Source: Actinomycetospora termitidis (lineage in GTDB: Bacteria > Actinomycetota > Actinomycetes > Mycobacteriales > Pseudonocardiaceae). From it: 64,000 nucleotides of DNA. Under the pieces are notes generated by a model. The model searched no databases, was not told where the DNA came from, and saw nothing but the letters and a program-made list of their open reading frames with translations. The translations under genes were made by a program, and so were the position numbers. Shown here one piece after another: positions 8,038-16,520 of this stretch. Location of the stretch: the NCBI RefSeq assembly GCF_030286555.1, contig NZ_JASVWF010000002.1:248001-312000 (forward strand). The letters run 5' to 3'. Position 1 is the first letter of the stretch. Every line of letters begins with the position of its first letter.

Positions 8038-9186
8038 ATGGCCGAGACGATGACTCGGGGTCGCGAGCAGCAGATTCCGCTCGAGCATCCGCGCGAGACC
8101 GGCAGACCGTCGATCTTCAACGACCAGACGATGAAGCTCGGTCTGTTCGGCTCGAACTGTTCCGGCGGTCTGTGCATGACCGACGCGCCGACGACCTACG
8201 AGGTCACCTGGGAGCACACGCGCTCGATCGCGCAGAAGGCCGACAGGCTCGGGATGGAGGCGATGGTCCCGGTCGCCCGCTGGAAGGGCTTCGGCGGCAA
8301 CGTCAACTTCAACGGCACGAACTTCGAGACCTTCACCTGGGCCGCCGGCATCGCCGAGTGCACCGAGCAGATCACCGTCTTCACCACCACGCACATCCCG
8401 ACGGTGCACCCCGTCGTCGCCGCGAACATGGCGGTCACCAACGACCACATCGCGAACGGCCGCTTCGGGATGAACCTCGTGATGGGCTGGTTCACCCCGG
8501 AGATGGGGATGTTCAACCCCGAGCAGCTCGAGCACGACGAGCGCTACGTCTACGGCGGGGAATGGCTCGAGCTCGTCGAGCGGCTCTGGACCGCCGAGGG
8601 CGAGTTCGACTTCGACGGGAAGTACTTCCAGGCCAAGGCGCTGGAGTCCGAGCCCAAGCCGATCCAGAACCCCAGGCCGGTCCTCATCAACGCCGGCAAC
8701 TCGAAGTCCGGCACCGACTTCTCCGCGAAGTACGTCGACATCAACTTCGCCTCGCTCGACATCGAGAAGATGCCCGACTACACGAGAGAGCTGAAGCGCA
8801 AGGCGCGCGAGGACTACCAGCGGCAGATCTCGACGATGACCTACGGGCTGGTCGTGTGCCGCGACACCGAGGCCGAGGCCAAGCGCGACCACCAGCGGAT
8901 CATCGACGACGGCGACTGGCCGGGCGCCCGCAACCTCATGGGCATCCTCGGCCTCGAGAGCCAGTCCTTCGGCGACCAGCTCGAACGATTCCAGGAGCGT
9001 TTCATCGCCGGGTGGGGCGGAATGCCCTTGGTCGGAACCCCCGAGCAGGTCGTGGACGGATTCCAGAAGATCTCGGACGCCGGGATGGAAGGCACCATCA
9101 TGGGCTTCCTGGACTACAACGAGGAACTCGACCACTTCGGAGAAGCGGTCATGCCGCTGCTCCGTGAGGCCGGCCTCCGCCACTGA
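8038..9186 (+). CDS. RutA-like flavin-dependent monooxygenase (bacterial luciferase family)
   Basis: 382 residues from ATG 8038 with GGAGGA just upstream. It is a flavin-dependent monooxygenase of the luciferase-like TIM-barrel family. The arrangement RWKGFGG, then NFETFTWAAGIAECTEQI, then NDHIANGRFGMNLVMGW resembles RutA, the pyrimidine monooxygenase, rather than alkanesulfonate monooxygenase SsuD. RutA and its relatives use reduced flavin to cleave carbon-heteroatom bonds. It needs free reduced FMN, which the flavin reductase at 7336 would supply. An SDR and a GlcG-like protein follow in the same direction. The actual substrate cannot be read from the sequence. Confidence 0.85.
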   Translation: MAETMTRGREQQIPLEHPRETGRPSIFNDQTMKLGLFGSNCSGGLCMTDAPTTYEVTWEHTRSIAQKADRLGMEAMVPVARWKGFGGNVNFNGTNFETFTWAAGIAECTEQITVFTTTHIPTVHPVVAANMAVTNDHIANGRFGMNLVMGWFTPEMGMFNPEQLEHDERYVYGGEWLELVERLWTAEGEFDFDGKYFQAKALESEPKPIQNPRPVLINAGNSKSGTDFSAKYVDINFASLDIEKMPDYTRELKRKAREDYQRQISTMTYGLVVCRDTEAEAKRDHQRIIDDGDWPGARNLMGILGLESQSFGDQLERFQERFIAGWGGMPLVGTPEQVVDGFQKISDAGMEGTIMGFLDYNEELDHFGEAVMPLLREAGLRH

Positions 9187-9227
9187 CATCTCACCGACCC
9201 GCGCGAAATGCCCTGGAGGACCCAGCC

Positions 9228-9986
9228 ATGACACGACTCAGCGGTAAGAACATCGTCATCACAGGAGCGGCAGGCGGGCAGGGGCAGGCGGCCTGCCACG
9301 CTTTCCTGGCCGAGGGTGCGAACGTACTCGGCGTCGACATCGACGGCGAATCCCTCGCGACCCTCGAGGAGAAGATCGAGGACCGGGACCGGTTCTCCAC
9401 CATCGTCGCGGACGCCTCCCGCGGGGAGGACGCCGATCGGGTCGCCGCGGCCGCGAGGGATCGTCTCGGACGCGTGGACGCCCTGTACAACAACCACGGG
9501 ATCATCCTCGGGAAGCCCCTGATGGAGACCACCGAGGAGGAGTGGGACCGGATTCACGACATCGACCTGAAGAGCGTCTTCCTGCTGACCAAGGCGGTCG
9601 TCCCGCTCATGCAGGACCAGGGCGGGTCGATCATCAACGTGTCCTCGGTCGGCGGTCTCGTCGCCTTCGCGAACATGGCTGCCTACGGTGCCGCCAAGGG
9701 CGGCCTGGCGATGTTCTCCAAGGTCGCGGCGGTCGACCTCGCGCCGTGGAAGATCCGGGTCAACGCCATCTGCCCCGGCGTGATCGACACGCAGATGCCA
9801 CGCAACTTCATCAGCGACCTGCCGGACCGGGACGAGATCTGGCGGGGTTTCGAGCAGGGGCACCTGACCGGGCGCCTCGGACGGGCCGACGAGATCGTCG
9901 GGCTCGCCGTCTATCTCGCCAGCGACGAGTCCACCTTCATGACCGGCGCCGTCATCCCGATCGACGGCGGCTGGTCGGTCCAGTGA
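9228..9986 (+). CDS. Short-chain dehydrogenase/reductase
   Basis: 252 residues, classical SDR. The nucleotide-binding TGAAGGQG is at residues 12-19, the NNHG motif follows (LYNNHGIIL), and the active site has NVSSVGG and the YxxxK in AAYGAAKGG. The C-terminus ends VIPIDGGWSVQ. GGAGGA lies eight bases before the ATG. The 41-base gap to the monooxygenase suggests co-transcription; it would oxidise an alcohol or reduce a ketone produced in the same pathway. Confidence 0.9.
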   Translation: MTRLSGKNIVITGAAGGQGQAACHAFLAEGANVLGVDIDGESLATLEEKIEDRDRFSTIVADASRGEDADRVAAAARDRLGRVDALYNNHGIILGKPLMETTEEEWDRIHDIDLKSVFLLTKAVVPLMQDQGGSIINVSSVGGLVAFANMAAYGAAKGGLAMFSKVAAVDLAPWKIRVNAICPGVIDTQMPRNFISDLPDRDEIWRGFEQGHLTGRLGRADEIVGLAVYLASDESTFMTGAVIPIDGGWSVQ

Positions 9987-10012
9987 CCATCTCAGCATCG
10001 AGAGGACGAGAC

Positions 10013-10453
10013 ATGAGCGCCACCCGAGCCCGCACCGTTCGGTCCATCACCGCCGAATTCGCCCAGGAACTCATCGACGCCGCGGCGGCGAAGGCGGCCG
10101 AGATCGGAGTGCCCATGGTCATCTCCGTCGTCGACCACGACGGCACCCTCAAGGCCTTCCGACGGATGGACGGTGCCCCGCTCCTGTCCGTCGAGATCGC
10201 ACAGAACAAGGCCTACACCGCAGCGGCGTTCGGGATCAGCACCGACGCGTGGCACGAGTTCATCAAGGAGGACGAGCCGCTGCGCCTGTCGATCGTGCAC
10301 ACCGACCGGCTGGTCACCTTCGGAGGCGGGTATCCCGTCACGGTCGACGGCGAGATGGTGGGTGGCATCGGGGTCAGCGGCGGGCACTACACCCACGACA
10401 TGCAGGTCGCGTCCGGAGCGCTCGAGGCACTGGGCGTGTCCGGCGCGTCCTGA
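10013..10453 (+). CDS. GlcG/HbpS-type heme-degrading domain protein (DUF336)
   Basis: 146 residues of the GlcG/HbpS family: PMVISVVDHDGTLKAFRRMDGAPLLSVEIAQNKAYTAAAF, then GGYPVTVDGEMVGGIGVSGG. No signal peptide is visible, so unlike the secreted heme sensor HbpS this copy acts in the cytoplasm. Members often sit at the end of catabolic operons without an assigned role. It closes the flavin monooxygenase operon, and a strong hairpin follows 27 bases after the stop. Confidence 0.82.
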   Translation: MSATRARTVRSITAEFAQELIDAAAAKAAEIGVPMVISVVDHDGTLKAFRRMDGAPLLSVEIAQNKAYTAAAFGISTDAWHEFIKEDEPLRLSIVHTDRLVTFGGGYPVTVDGEMVGGIGVSGGHYTHDMQVASGALEALGVSGAS

Positions 10454-10480
10454 CGACGGAGACGGCTCGGCGAGTCGTCG

Positions 10481-10509
10481 GCCGGCCGGGGAAACACGCC
10501 CCGGCCGGC
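10481..10509. terminator. Strong intrinsic-terminator-like hairpin
   Basis: GCCGGCCGGGG and CCCCGGCCGGC form a perfect 11-bp stem around the 7-base loop AAACACG, 28 bases after the GlcG-like gene. The right arm runs on into further GGCC repeats to 10521. No T-tract is present. It probably ends the operon. Confidence 0.6.
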
Positions 10510-10557
10510 CGGCCGGCCGGCGTGAGTGAGCACTTCCGAGTCGGAGGGCCGACAGAC

Positions 10558-10701
10558 TCAGGCGCGGGTTCCCGTGAGGTCGGCGTAGACGATGACGTTG
10601 TCGAGGTGGGAGCGTGCGGTTCGCGCGAGGCGGACCAGCCGTCGGGCCACGGGCGGGTCGACGGCCCCGGCGGTGAGGACCAGCCGCAGGAGCCGCAACG
10701 G
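10558..10701 (-). pseudogene. Relic of a TetR regulator C-terminus
   Basis: On the minus strand 47 codons and a stop read LRLLRLVLTAGAVDPPVARRLVRLAR and so on. This matches the C-terminus of the TetR protein at 2820 (MRLVLAAGTIDPPTARRLARLA), about 17 of 22 residues identical. At DNA level 10623-10690 and 2843-2910 agree at about 58 of 68 positions by my count. There is no DNA-binding domain and no start; the preceding bases belong to the SnoaL-like gene. It is a truncated remnant of a second, related TetR gene, in the same orientation as the intact one. Confidence 0.65.
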
Positions 10702-10709
10702 CGTCGACC

Positions 10710-11099
10710 TCAGCGGGCGAGCTGGGCGCGGATCCCGTCCATGTCGATCAGGGACCAGATCCGCGCGATCCGCCCGGCCCGGTACTCGTAGAACACGTGC
10801 TCGACGAAGGAGATCTTCTCCTTCGCGGGCGGGAGACCCCGGAAGCCCGTCGGGGTGCAGTCGAAGCGGATCCGGCATGCCACGTGGTCACCGTCGACGA
10901 GCACCAGCTCGGCGTCGTAGTGCAGGTCCGGGATCTCGTCGACGTCGCGCCGCAGCAGATCGGCGAACTCCGCGACGCGCAGGTGTCGATCGTTGTGCAC
11001 GACGGGGTCCAGCAGGTGCTCACCGAGATCGTCGAACCGGCGGTCGTTCAGACAGGCGAGATACGCCCGGTACCGCGCGTCGATCGAGCTGCCGTGCAC
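10710..11099 (-). CDS. SnoaL-like / NTF2-fold protein
   Basis: 129 residues. The pattern YRAYLACLNDRRFDDLGEHLLDPVVHND, then LHYDAELVLVDGDHVACRIRFDCT, then FVEHVFYEYRAGRIARIWSLIDMDGI is that of small SnoaL-like ester-cyclase or isomerase folds. Members may be enzymes or ligand-binding proteins; catalytic residues cannot be assigned. GTG at 11099 is chosen because AGGAGAG lies nine bases upstream; GTG at 11108 is too close to it. It lies directly before the TetR relic and just after the MetE-like gene on the same strand. Confidence 0.72.
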   Translation of the reverse strand: MHGSSIDARYRAYLACLNDRRFDDLGEHLLDPVVHNDRHLRVAEFADLLRRDVDEIPDLHYDAELVLVDGDHVACRIRFDCTPTGFRGLPPAKEKISFVEHVFYEYRAGRIARIWSLIDMDGIRAQLAR

Positions 11100-11129
11100 G
11101 GGGCACACCTCTCCTGGTGCAGCGGTCGG

Positions 11130-12203
11130 TCAGCGGCTCGCGCTGCCCGACACCACCTCGGCGTGCTCGCGGAGGGTCTCGGCCGGGTCCTGGCCGGGTT
11201 GGCGCCCGAAGCCGCAGTACATCGCGACGCCGAAGTCGTCGAGGAAGCGCGACGCGGTGGCGCGACGCCGACGGAGGCCGGGTGCGCCGTCGATCGGCAG
11301 GACGATGCCCAGGAACACCCGGGTGTCCGGGACGTGCAGACCGGCGAGCGGGGCGAAGAACGCCTCGTCCTCGCTGCGCAGGTAGCGCGGCCCGGCGAGG
11401 TGCAGCCAGTCGAGCGGACGGCCGGCGTGCGCCGCGGCGTGGTTCGCCATGCGCACGAGCAGCCCCATGTCCCGGGCCTCGAACATGGGCCACTCGGGGA
11501 ACGTGCCGTAGCAGAGGTGCAGGCCGAGCAGGACCTCGTCGGGCACGTGCGGCGCGAGCCGCGACCACGGGCCCGCGAACCGGTCCCACGCGCCGTCCGG
11601 ACCGCCCTCGGTCCACCCCAGGACCTGCTCGTTGTCCAGCACCTCGTAGGCCAGGTCGAACTGCAGGGCGAGGTCGTGGGCGGGGATCGCGGCGAGGACC
11701 TCGTCGATCGAGCGCCGGGTCAGGTTCTCCAAGGCCGGCCCGACGATCGCCCAGTCGCGGGCGTAGTGGTCCTTGAAGGCCCCGGTGAACACGCTCGACG
11801 GGAACGGGAAGTTGACCTGGAACCGCTGGTGGACCCCGATCACGCCCTCGTCGCGGAGCCGCGTGAACAGCGCGTACGACTCCAGCATCACCGGCACCCG
11901 CGGCCACGCGTCGAAGCGCAGGGCGTCCACGCCGTCGCGGACGGTCAGCCGCGCGGTCTCGTAGGCGTGCCGGGCGCGGCCGGTGGGGGAGGCGGTCGGC
12001 TCGAGGACCTCGATGTCCGGGTGCGGCTCGAGCAACCGGGTCCGGTCGAAGCCCACCCACGCACCCAGCGGACCCGCCTCGCCGTCGGGAAGGGCGGGAA
12101 CGAGGTTCCCGACGAGGCCCGCGCCGGCCCGGAAGGCCTCCTCGGCCGACGGCGTCGGCAGGCTGCCCACCAGCAGCAGGTCGCTCGTCACGCGTCCGGT
12201 CAT
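11130..12203 (-). CDS. MetE/UroD-like TIM-barrel protein
   Basis: 357 residues. The start LLLVGSLPTPSAEEAFRAGA, the LPDGEAGPLGAWVGFDR segment, LQFDLAYEV and GLHLCYGTFPEWP resemble uncharacterised relatives of the catalytic half of cobalamin-independent methionine synthase. The His-Cys-Cys zinc ligands of true MetE are not evident beyond LHLCYG, so methionine synthesis is not claimed. ATG at 12203 has GGGAGGA four bases upstream; the open frame extends farther but without a ribosome site. It diverges from the membrane protein gene at 12321. Confidence 0.7.
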   Translation of the reverse strand: MTGRVTSDLLLVGSLPTPSAEEAFRAGAGLVGNLVPALPDGEAGPLGAWVGFDRTRLLEPHPDIEVLEPTASPTGRARHAYETARLTVRDGVDALRFDAWPRVPVMLESYALFTRLRDEGVIGVHQRFQVNFPFPSSVFTGAFKDHYARDWAIVGPALENLTRRSIDEVLAAIPAHDLALQFDLAYEVLDNEQVLGWTEGGPDGAWDRFAGPWSRLAPHVPDEVLLGLHLCYGTFPEWPMFEARDMGLLVRMANHAAAHAGRPLDWLHLAGPRYLRSEDEAFFAPLAGLHVPDTRVFLGIVLPIDGAPGLRRRRATASRFLDDFGVAMYCGFGRQPGQDPAETLREHAEVVSGSASR

Positions 12204-12320
12204 GCCGTCCTCCCTCGTCCGGTGTCCCGTCGGGGTCAGCCTGCTCCTCGTCCGCGTGGTGAACCATCCGACGCTCCGCTCCGTGTACCCGGGCAGGAAC
12301 CCCGAGCAGAGGACGTGGCG

Positions 12321-12740
12321 ATGACCCACAGCACCCGGACCACGGAGTCACCGGACGCCCGCACCGCGGGCCCGACCGACACGATCCTGCGGGCGGTCCA
12401 GGTGACGGCGGTCCTCTCCGTGCTGAACCTCGCCGTCCAGTTCCTGACGGCGGGTCAGATGTTCCCGCGCGGCGGACCGGTCGACGTTCACGCCGCCGGG
12501 GCGATCGTCCTGCACGTCGTGACCGGGCTGCTGACGATCGCCGCGGTCCTGTACGGCCGGGCGCACCGCGGACCGTGGTGGCCCGCTGTCCTGGCCGCGC
12601 TGGTGTTCGTCGCGAGCTTCGTGCAGGCATGGTTCGGGGAGCACACCAACCTCGCGATCCACGTGCCGGGCGCCCTGGTGCTCACGGTCGGCACGGTCTG
12701 GGTGACGGCCTGGTCGTTCACCCGCGCCGTGCGACGCTGA
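12321..12740 (+). CDS. Four-helix membrane protein (DUF6220-like)
   Basis: 139 residues with four hydrophobic segments at about 25-45, 62-80, 84-106 and 112-134. It resembles the small DUF6220 membrane proteins of actinomycetes (VQVTAVLSVLNLAVQFLTAGQMF, then HAAGAIVLHVVTGLLTIAAVLYG). Function is unknown. It is followed after 13 bases by the ECF sigma factor gene, so it may be part of that regulatory operon. Confidence 0.7.
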   Translation: MTHSTRTTESPDARTAGPTDTILRAVQVTAVLSVLNLAVQFLTAGQMFPRGGPVDVHAAGAIVLHVVTGLLTIAAVLYGRAHRGPWWPAVLAALVFVASFVQAWFGEHTNLAIHVPGALVLTVGTVWVTAWSFTRAVRR

Positions 12741-12753
12741 CTCCGAGCAGCGG

Positions 12754-13311
12754 ATGGCGGTGGGGCGGGAGCCGGGCGTGCGGGAGTCGGGGGAGGAGCT
12801 GATCCGGCTGCTGCACGAGCAGCACGGCGCGGTCCTCTGGGCGGTCGCGCTGCGCAGCACGTCCGACCGCGGCCGGGCCCAGGACGCCGTCCAGGAGACC
12901 CTGCTCCGCGCGTGGCGCCACCCCGCCGCGATCGACCCGAGCCGCGGTGACCCCCGGCCCTGGCTGCTGCGCACCCTGCGCAACGTGCTCATCGACGAGT
13001 GGCGGTCCCGGTCGTCCCGCCCGGAGCTGCTGTCCGACGACCCCGTGGGCGCGGAGTCGGGGACGGTTCCGGGCGGGTACGCGGTCGCCGACCACGCCGA
13101 GGCCGCCGTGCAGGCGTGGACGGTCGGTGCCGCGCTCGAGCGGCTCTCCGCGGAGCACCGCGCGGTGCTCGTCGAGTGCTACTACCGCGGCCGGACCGTC
13201 GGCGAGGCGGCTGCGACGCTGAACGTCCCCGCGGGCACGGTGAAGTCCCGCGTCCACTACGCGCTGCGGGCGCTGAGGCTCGCGCTGGAGGAGATGGGGG
13301 TGGGGTCGTGA
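12754..13311 (+). CDS. ECF-type RNA polymerase sigma factor
   Basis: 185 residues. Region 2 reads LHEQHGAVLWAVALRSTSDRGRAQDAVQETLLRAWRHP and ends RPWLLRTLRNVLIDEWRSR; region 4 reads LERLSAEHRAVLVECYYRGRTVGEAAATLNVPAGTVKSRVHYALRAL. It lacks the extra domains of the SigJ/ECF41 type. Its stop overlaps the GTG of the zinc-binding anti-sigma gene, the usual arrangement for a sigma/anti-sigma pair released by an envelope or redox signal. Confidence 0.92.
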   Translation: MAVGREPGVRESGEELIRLLHEQHGAVLWAVALRSTSDRGRAQDAVQETLLRAWRHPAAIDPSRGDPRPWLLRTLRNVLIDEWRSRSSRPELLSDDPVGAESGTVPGGYAVADHAEAAVQAWTVGAALERLSAEHRAVLVECYYRGRTVGEAAATLNVPAGTVKSRVHYALRALRLALEEMGVGS

Positions 13312-13979
13312 CGTGTCCGCACCACCTCGACGTCGGGGTCTACGTCCTCGGGGCGCTCGACCCCGCGGAGCGGGACGCCTTCGAGGCCCACCTCGCGGGC
13401 TGCGCGACCTGCACCGCGGAGCTGGCCGCGGTCGCGGGGCTGCCCGGCCTCCTCTCGCGGGCCGAGCTGCCCGCGCGCGACCCCGAGCAGGCCCCGCCGG
13501 CCGACCTCGTGGCCGGGGCGGTGCACCGCGTGCGGCGCCGACGCCGTGTTGCGGTGCTCGTCGCCGCGTCGGCCGTCGTCGTCGCGCTCGTGGCAGGGGC
13601 GGTGGTGGCGGGCCTCGTCCGCCCGGCCGCTCCCGACGCCGTCACCGCCGCCGCGCCCGTCCGCGAGGTCGTGCTCCCCGGAGTCGCCGGCTCGCAGTCG
13701 TCCGGGCGTGCCGGCCTCACCACCCGCCCCTGGGGCACCCAGGTCGCCCTGACCTGCGTCTACGAGGGGGCTCCCCGTCCGGCCCCCGCGCCGGACGCGC
13801 CGCGTACCACCTACGTGCTCGTCGTCCGGGGCGCCGACGGGCGGGTCGAGCAGATCGCCAGCTGGAGCCCGCCCCCCGGACAGGACGTCCGGGTGGCGGC
13901 CTCGACGGACCTGCCGCCCGACCGGGTCGCGGGTCTGGAGGTCCGGACCGCGTCCGGCGACGTCGTCATGCGTTCCTGA
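13308..13979 (+). CDS. Zinc-finger anti-sigma factor, single-pass membrane
   Basis: 223 residues from GTG 13308, overlapping the sigma gene by four bases. The anti-sigma domain shows His28, Cys32 and Cys35 (HLAGCATC). One membrane helix is at 81-103 (VAVLVAASAVVVALVAGAVV). The outer part of about 120 residues is rich in Ala/Pro/Val. It should hold the ECF factor at the membrane; the Cys pair allows redox release. The outer part resembles RskA-like sensors only loosely. The 3' end overlaps the convergent amidase gene by 14 bases. Confidence 0.88.
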   Translation: MTCPHHLDVGVYVLGALDPAERDAFEAHLAGCATCTAELAAVAGLPGLLSRAELPARDPEQAPPADLVAGAVHRVRRRRRVAVLVAASAVVVALVAGAVVAGLVRPAAPDAVTAAAPVREVVLPGVAGSQSSGRAGLTTRPWGTQVALTCVYEGAPRPAPAPDAPRTTYVLVVRGADGRVEQIASWSPPPGQDVRVAASTDLPPDRVAGLEVRTASGDVVMRS

Positions 13980-15444
13980 CGGCGTTCGCGTCGGCCTGGG
14001 TGCCGACGGTCCAGCCGACGACGGTCGAGGGCCGGCGCTCGTGCCAGGGCAGGGCACGCTCGAGGTCCCCGGCGAGACCGATCAGGGTGGCCTCGTCGGC
14101 GTACGGCGCGACGAACTGGACACCGATCGGCCAGTTCTCCTCGGTGATCCCGAGCGGGAGCGAGATCGCCGGGTTCCCGGTGACGTTGGAGAGCGCGGTG
14201 AAACCGGCCGTGCTGAAGATCCGGTCGTACCACCCGCGCGCCTCGAGGGCGGCGTCGTCGGCGTTCAGGTGGCCGGCTGCGGTGTTGGGCACGTTCATCG
14301 TCGGGGTGAGGATCAGGTCCCACTGCTGGTGGAAGACGCCGACGGCGCGGCGGACGACGTTGAAGGCCCGTTCCGCGGCGTAGATGTCCGAGGCGCGCAG
14401 GGTCCGGCCGAGCTCGGCGCACGCGAGGGTCGTCGCCTCCAGGAGCTCCGGGCCGGGCCGGACGCCGAGGGCGGCGGAGATCGTGTCGATGCCGTCGGCG
14501 AGGAACGAGCACCAGGCGACGAAGTTGGCGTCGTCGAACATGGTGGGGTCGAGGTCCGGGGCGGCGCGATCGACCTGGTGTCCCAGGCCCTCCAGGGTCC
14601 GCCCGACGGCCTCGACCGCCTCGACGCAGCGCGGGTCGACCGCCCCGTTCCCGGAGAAGGGCTCGGTGTGCAGCGCGATGCGGAGCGGGCGGCTCCCGGC
14701 GTCGGCCTCGGCGGCGTAGGGCCGGCGGGGGTCGGGCAACAGGTAGCGGTCGCCGGGCTCGTAGCCGTGGACGGCGTCGAGCAGACCGGCGCAATCACGG
14801 ACCGTCCGGGTCAGGGCGAACTCGACGCCGAGACCCATCAGGGGGTCGCCGTAGTCCGGGCCGGGGCTCGTGCGTCCCTGGCTGGGCTTGAGCCCGACCA
14901 GGCCGCAGGCCGCGGCGGGGATCCGGATGGAGCCGCCGCCGTCGTTGCCGTGGGCGACCGGCAGGGCCCGGGAGGCGACGAGGGCGGAGGCGCCGCCGCT
15001 CGACCCGCCGGGGCTGCGCGCGAGGTCCCACGGGTTGCGGACCGAGCCCGTGGCCACCGGTTCGGTGTTCGCGTTGAACCCCATCTCCGGCGTGGCGGTC
15101 AACCCGAGGGTGGCGAGCCCGGCCCGGCGGAAGCGGGCCATCAGGTGGGTGTCCGCGGGCATGGGCACCCCGTCGCCGAGCAGCCGGCTGCCCGAGCGGG
15201 TCGGCACGCCGGCCGCGTGGGTGATGAGGTCCTTGACGGCGAACGGCACGCCGGCGAACGGCCCGTCGGCCGCGTGGTCGAGCGGGGCGTCGAACGGTCC
15301 GCTGACGAGCGCGTTGACCTCCGGCTGCACCGCCTCGAGGGCCTCGGTGGCGGTGCCGGCCACCTCGGCGGCGCTCACCTCGCCGGATCGGATCAGGGCC
15401 GCCAGAGCGGTCGCGTCCAGGTCGGCGTACTCGCTGAGCTTCAT
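13966..15444 (-). CDS. Amidase (amidase signature family)
   Basis: 492 residues. The Ser-cisSer-Lys triad is in place: Lys in GVPFAVKDL near residue 71, and the signature SPGGSSGGASALVASRALPVAHGNDGGGSIRIPA near 148-180. The length is normal. It hydrolyses an amide to acid and ammonia; closest in style to AtzE/NylA/indoleacetamide-type amidases, but the substrate is not evident. It diverges from a LuxR-type regulator at 15549 across 104 bases, which may control it. Confidence 0.92.
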   Translation of the reverse strand: MKLSEYADLDATALAALIRSGEVSAAEVAGTATEALEAVQPEVNALVSGPFDAPLDHAADGPFAGVPFAVKDLITHAAGVPTRSGSRLLGDGVPMPADTHLMARFRRAGLATLGLTATPEMGFNANTEPVATGSVRNPWDLARSPGGSSGGASALVASRALPVAHGNDGGGSIRIPAAACGLVGLKPSQGRTSPGPDYGDPLMGLGVEFALTRTVRDCAGLLDAVHGYEPGDRYLLPDPRRPYAAEADAGSRPLRIALHTEPFSGNGAVDPRCVEAVEAVGRTLEGLGHQVDRAAPDLDPTMFDDANFVAWCSFLADGIDTISAALGVRPGPELLEATTLACAELGRTLRASDIYAAERAFNVVRRAVGVFHQQWDLILTPTMNVPNTAAGHLNADDAALEARGWYDRIFSTAGFTALSNVTGNPAISLPLGITEENWPIGVQFVAPYADEATLIGLAGDLERALPWHERRPSTVVGWTVGTQADANAVRNA

Positions 15445-15548
15445 CGTCGTGTCCCTTCTGACCAGGTCCGCAGGACGCTAGGGGCGGTGGGCGCCCGGGA
15501 CATCGGTCGGTTGACGGAGCGATCGCGAGTGCTCGACCATCTCGACGT

Positions 15549-16490
15549 ATGACCGCCCTGGCCGCCGCGCGCGAGCTCAGCGGCTCCCTGGGCCGTCGCG
15601 AGGGCCGTCCGGCCACGGTCGCCATCGCCGAGGGGCTGGGTCGGGTGGTGCGTTCCGACTGTCTCGCCCTGTCGGTCTGGGACCCGGTCCGCCGCCGCCA
15701 CCGGACCCTCGCCTCCTCCTACCCGGCCGCGGTGACCGCCTTCCTCGACGCCGTGATGCACACCGACCCGCTCTTCGCCGTCGTCCGCGGGGGCGGCTTG
15801 CCAGTGCGGGTGCGCGATCTCGCCCCGGCGCAGCGCGGCGGCGAGATCTTCGACTCCGTCATCACGCCGTGCGGGTTCCGCGACGGCCTCACCCAGTGCC
15901 TGTTCGCGCCCGACGGCCGCTACGTCGGCATGCTCAACGCGAGCACCCTCGACACCCGTCATCCCGACGACGACGCCGTGTCCCTGCTGGTGCTGCTCGC
16001 CCCGCAGCTCGGCGCCGCGCTGGACCCCGCCCCGGTCCCGGACGCGCCGGTCCGGCGCCTGGACGACGGCGTCAGCGAGGGCCTGCGGCTGGGCGCGGAC
16101 GGCACCGTCGTCCCCCTGACGGCCGCCGCTCGGCCGGACCTGCTGCTCGCACCCTCGCCCCTGCTCGCCGCCGCGCGTGCCCTCCGCTCGGGCCCCGTGC
16201 GCCGGCTGGTCGTCCACCGGGAGACGGTGCACGACGTCGAGATGTACCGCTCCGGCCCGGACGTCGTGGTGCTGTACGGCGAGGTGCCGCCGCCGTGCGG
16301 GCTCACGGTGCGCGAGCTCCAGGTCCTCGCCCGGGTCGCGGAGGGGGAGAGCAACCCCGAGGCCGGCGCGCACCTGGGCATCGGGGCGCGCACGGTCGCG
16401 TCGCACGTCGAACACATCCTGACGAAGACCGGCTGCCGCAACCGGGTCGACGCGACCCGGACGGCGACGGCGTGGGGGCTGCTGTGCTGA
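15549..16490 (+). CDS. LuxR-type regulator with GAF-like sensor
   Basis: 313 residues. The N-terminal part has a GAF-like domain (SDCLALSVWDP, then a FRDGLTQCLFAPDGRYVGMLNAST strand pair). The C-terminal 60 residues are a LuxR helix-turn-helix: LTVRELQVLARVAEGESNPEAGAHLGIGARTVASHVEHILTKTGCRNRVDATR. It has no receiver domain or ATPase. Placed back to back with the amidase gene, it probably regulates that gene in response to a small molecule. Confidence 0.85.
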   Translation: MTALAAARELSGSLGRREGRPATVAIAEGLGRVVRSDCLALSVWDPVRRRHRTLASSYPAAVTAFLDAVMHTDPLFAVVRGGGLPVRVRDLAPAQRGGEIFDSVITPCGFRDGLTQCLFAPDGRYVGMLNASTLDTRHPDDDAVSLLVLLAPQLGAALDPAPVPDAPVRRLDDGVSEGLRLGADGTVVPLTAAARPDLLLAPSPLLAAARALRSGPVRRLVVHRETVHDVEMYRSGPDVVVLYGEVPPPCGLTVRELQVLARVAEGESNPEAGAHLGIGARTVASHVEHILTKTGCRNRVDATRTATAWGLLC

Positions 16491-16520
16491 GGGGCCGGGC
16501 ACCGCGACCCGACGGTCGGC

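Noticed and set aside
10501..10521. GGCC repeat run as a CRISPR-like or tandem repeat array
   Set aside because: It is a single short simple-sequence run continuing the terminator stem, with no spacers.
11130..12203. Methionine synthase MetE
   Set aside because: About half the length of MetE and without a clear zinc-ligand set.
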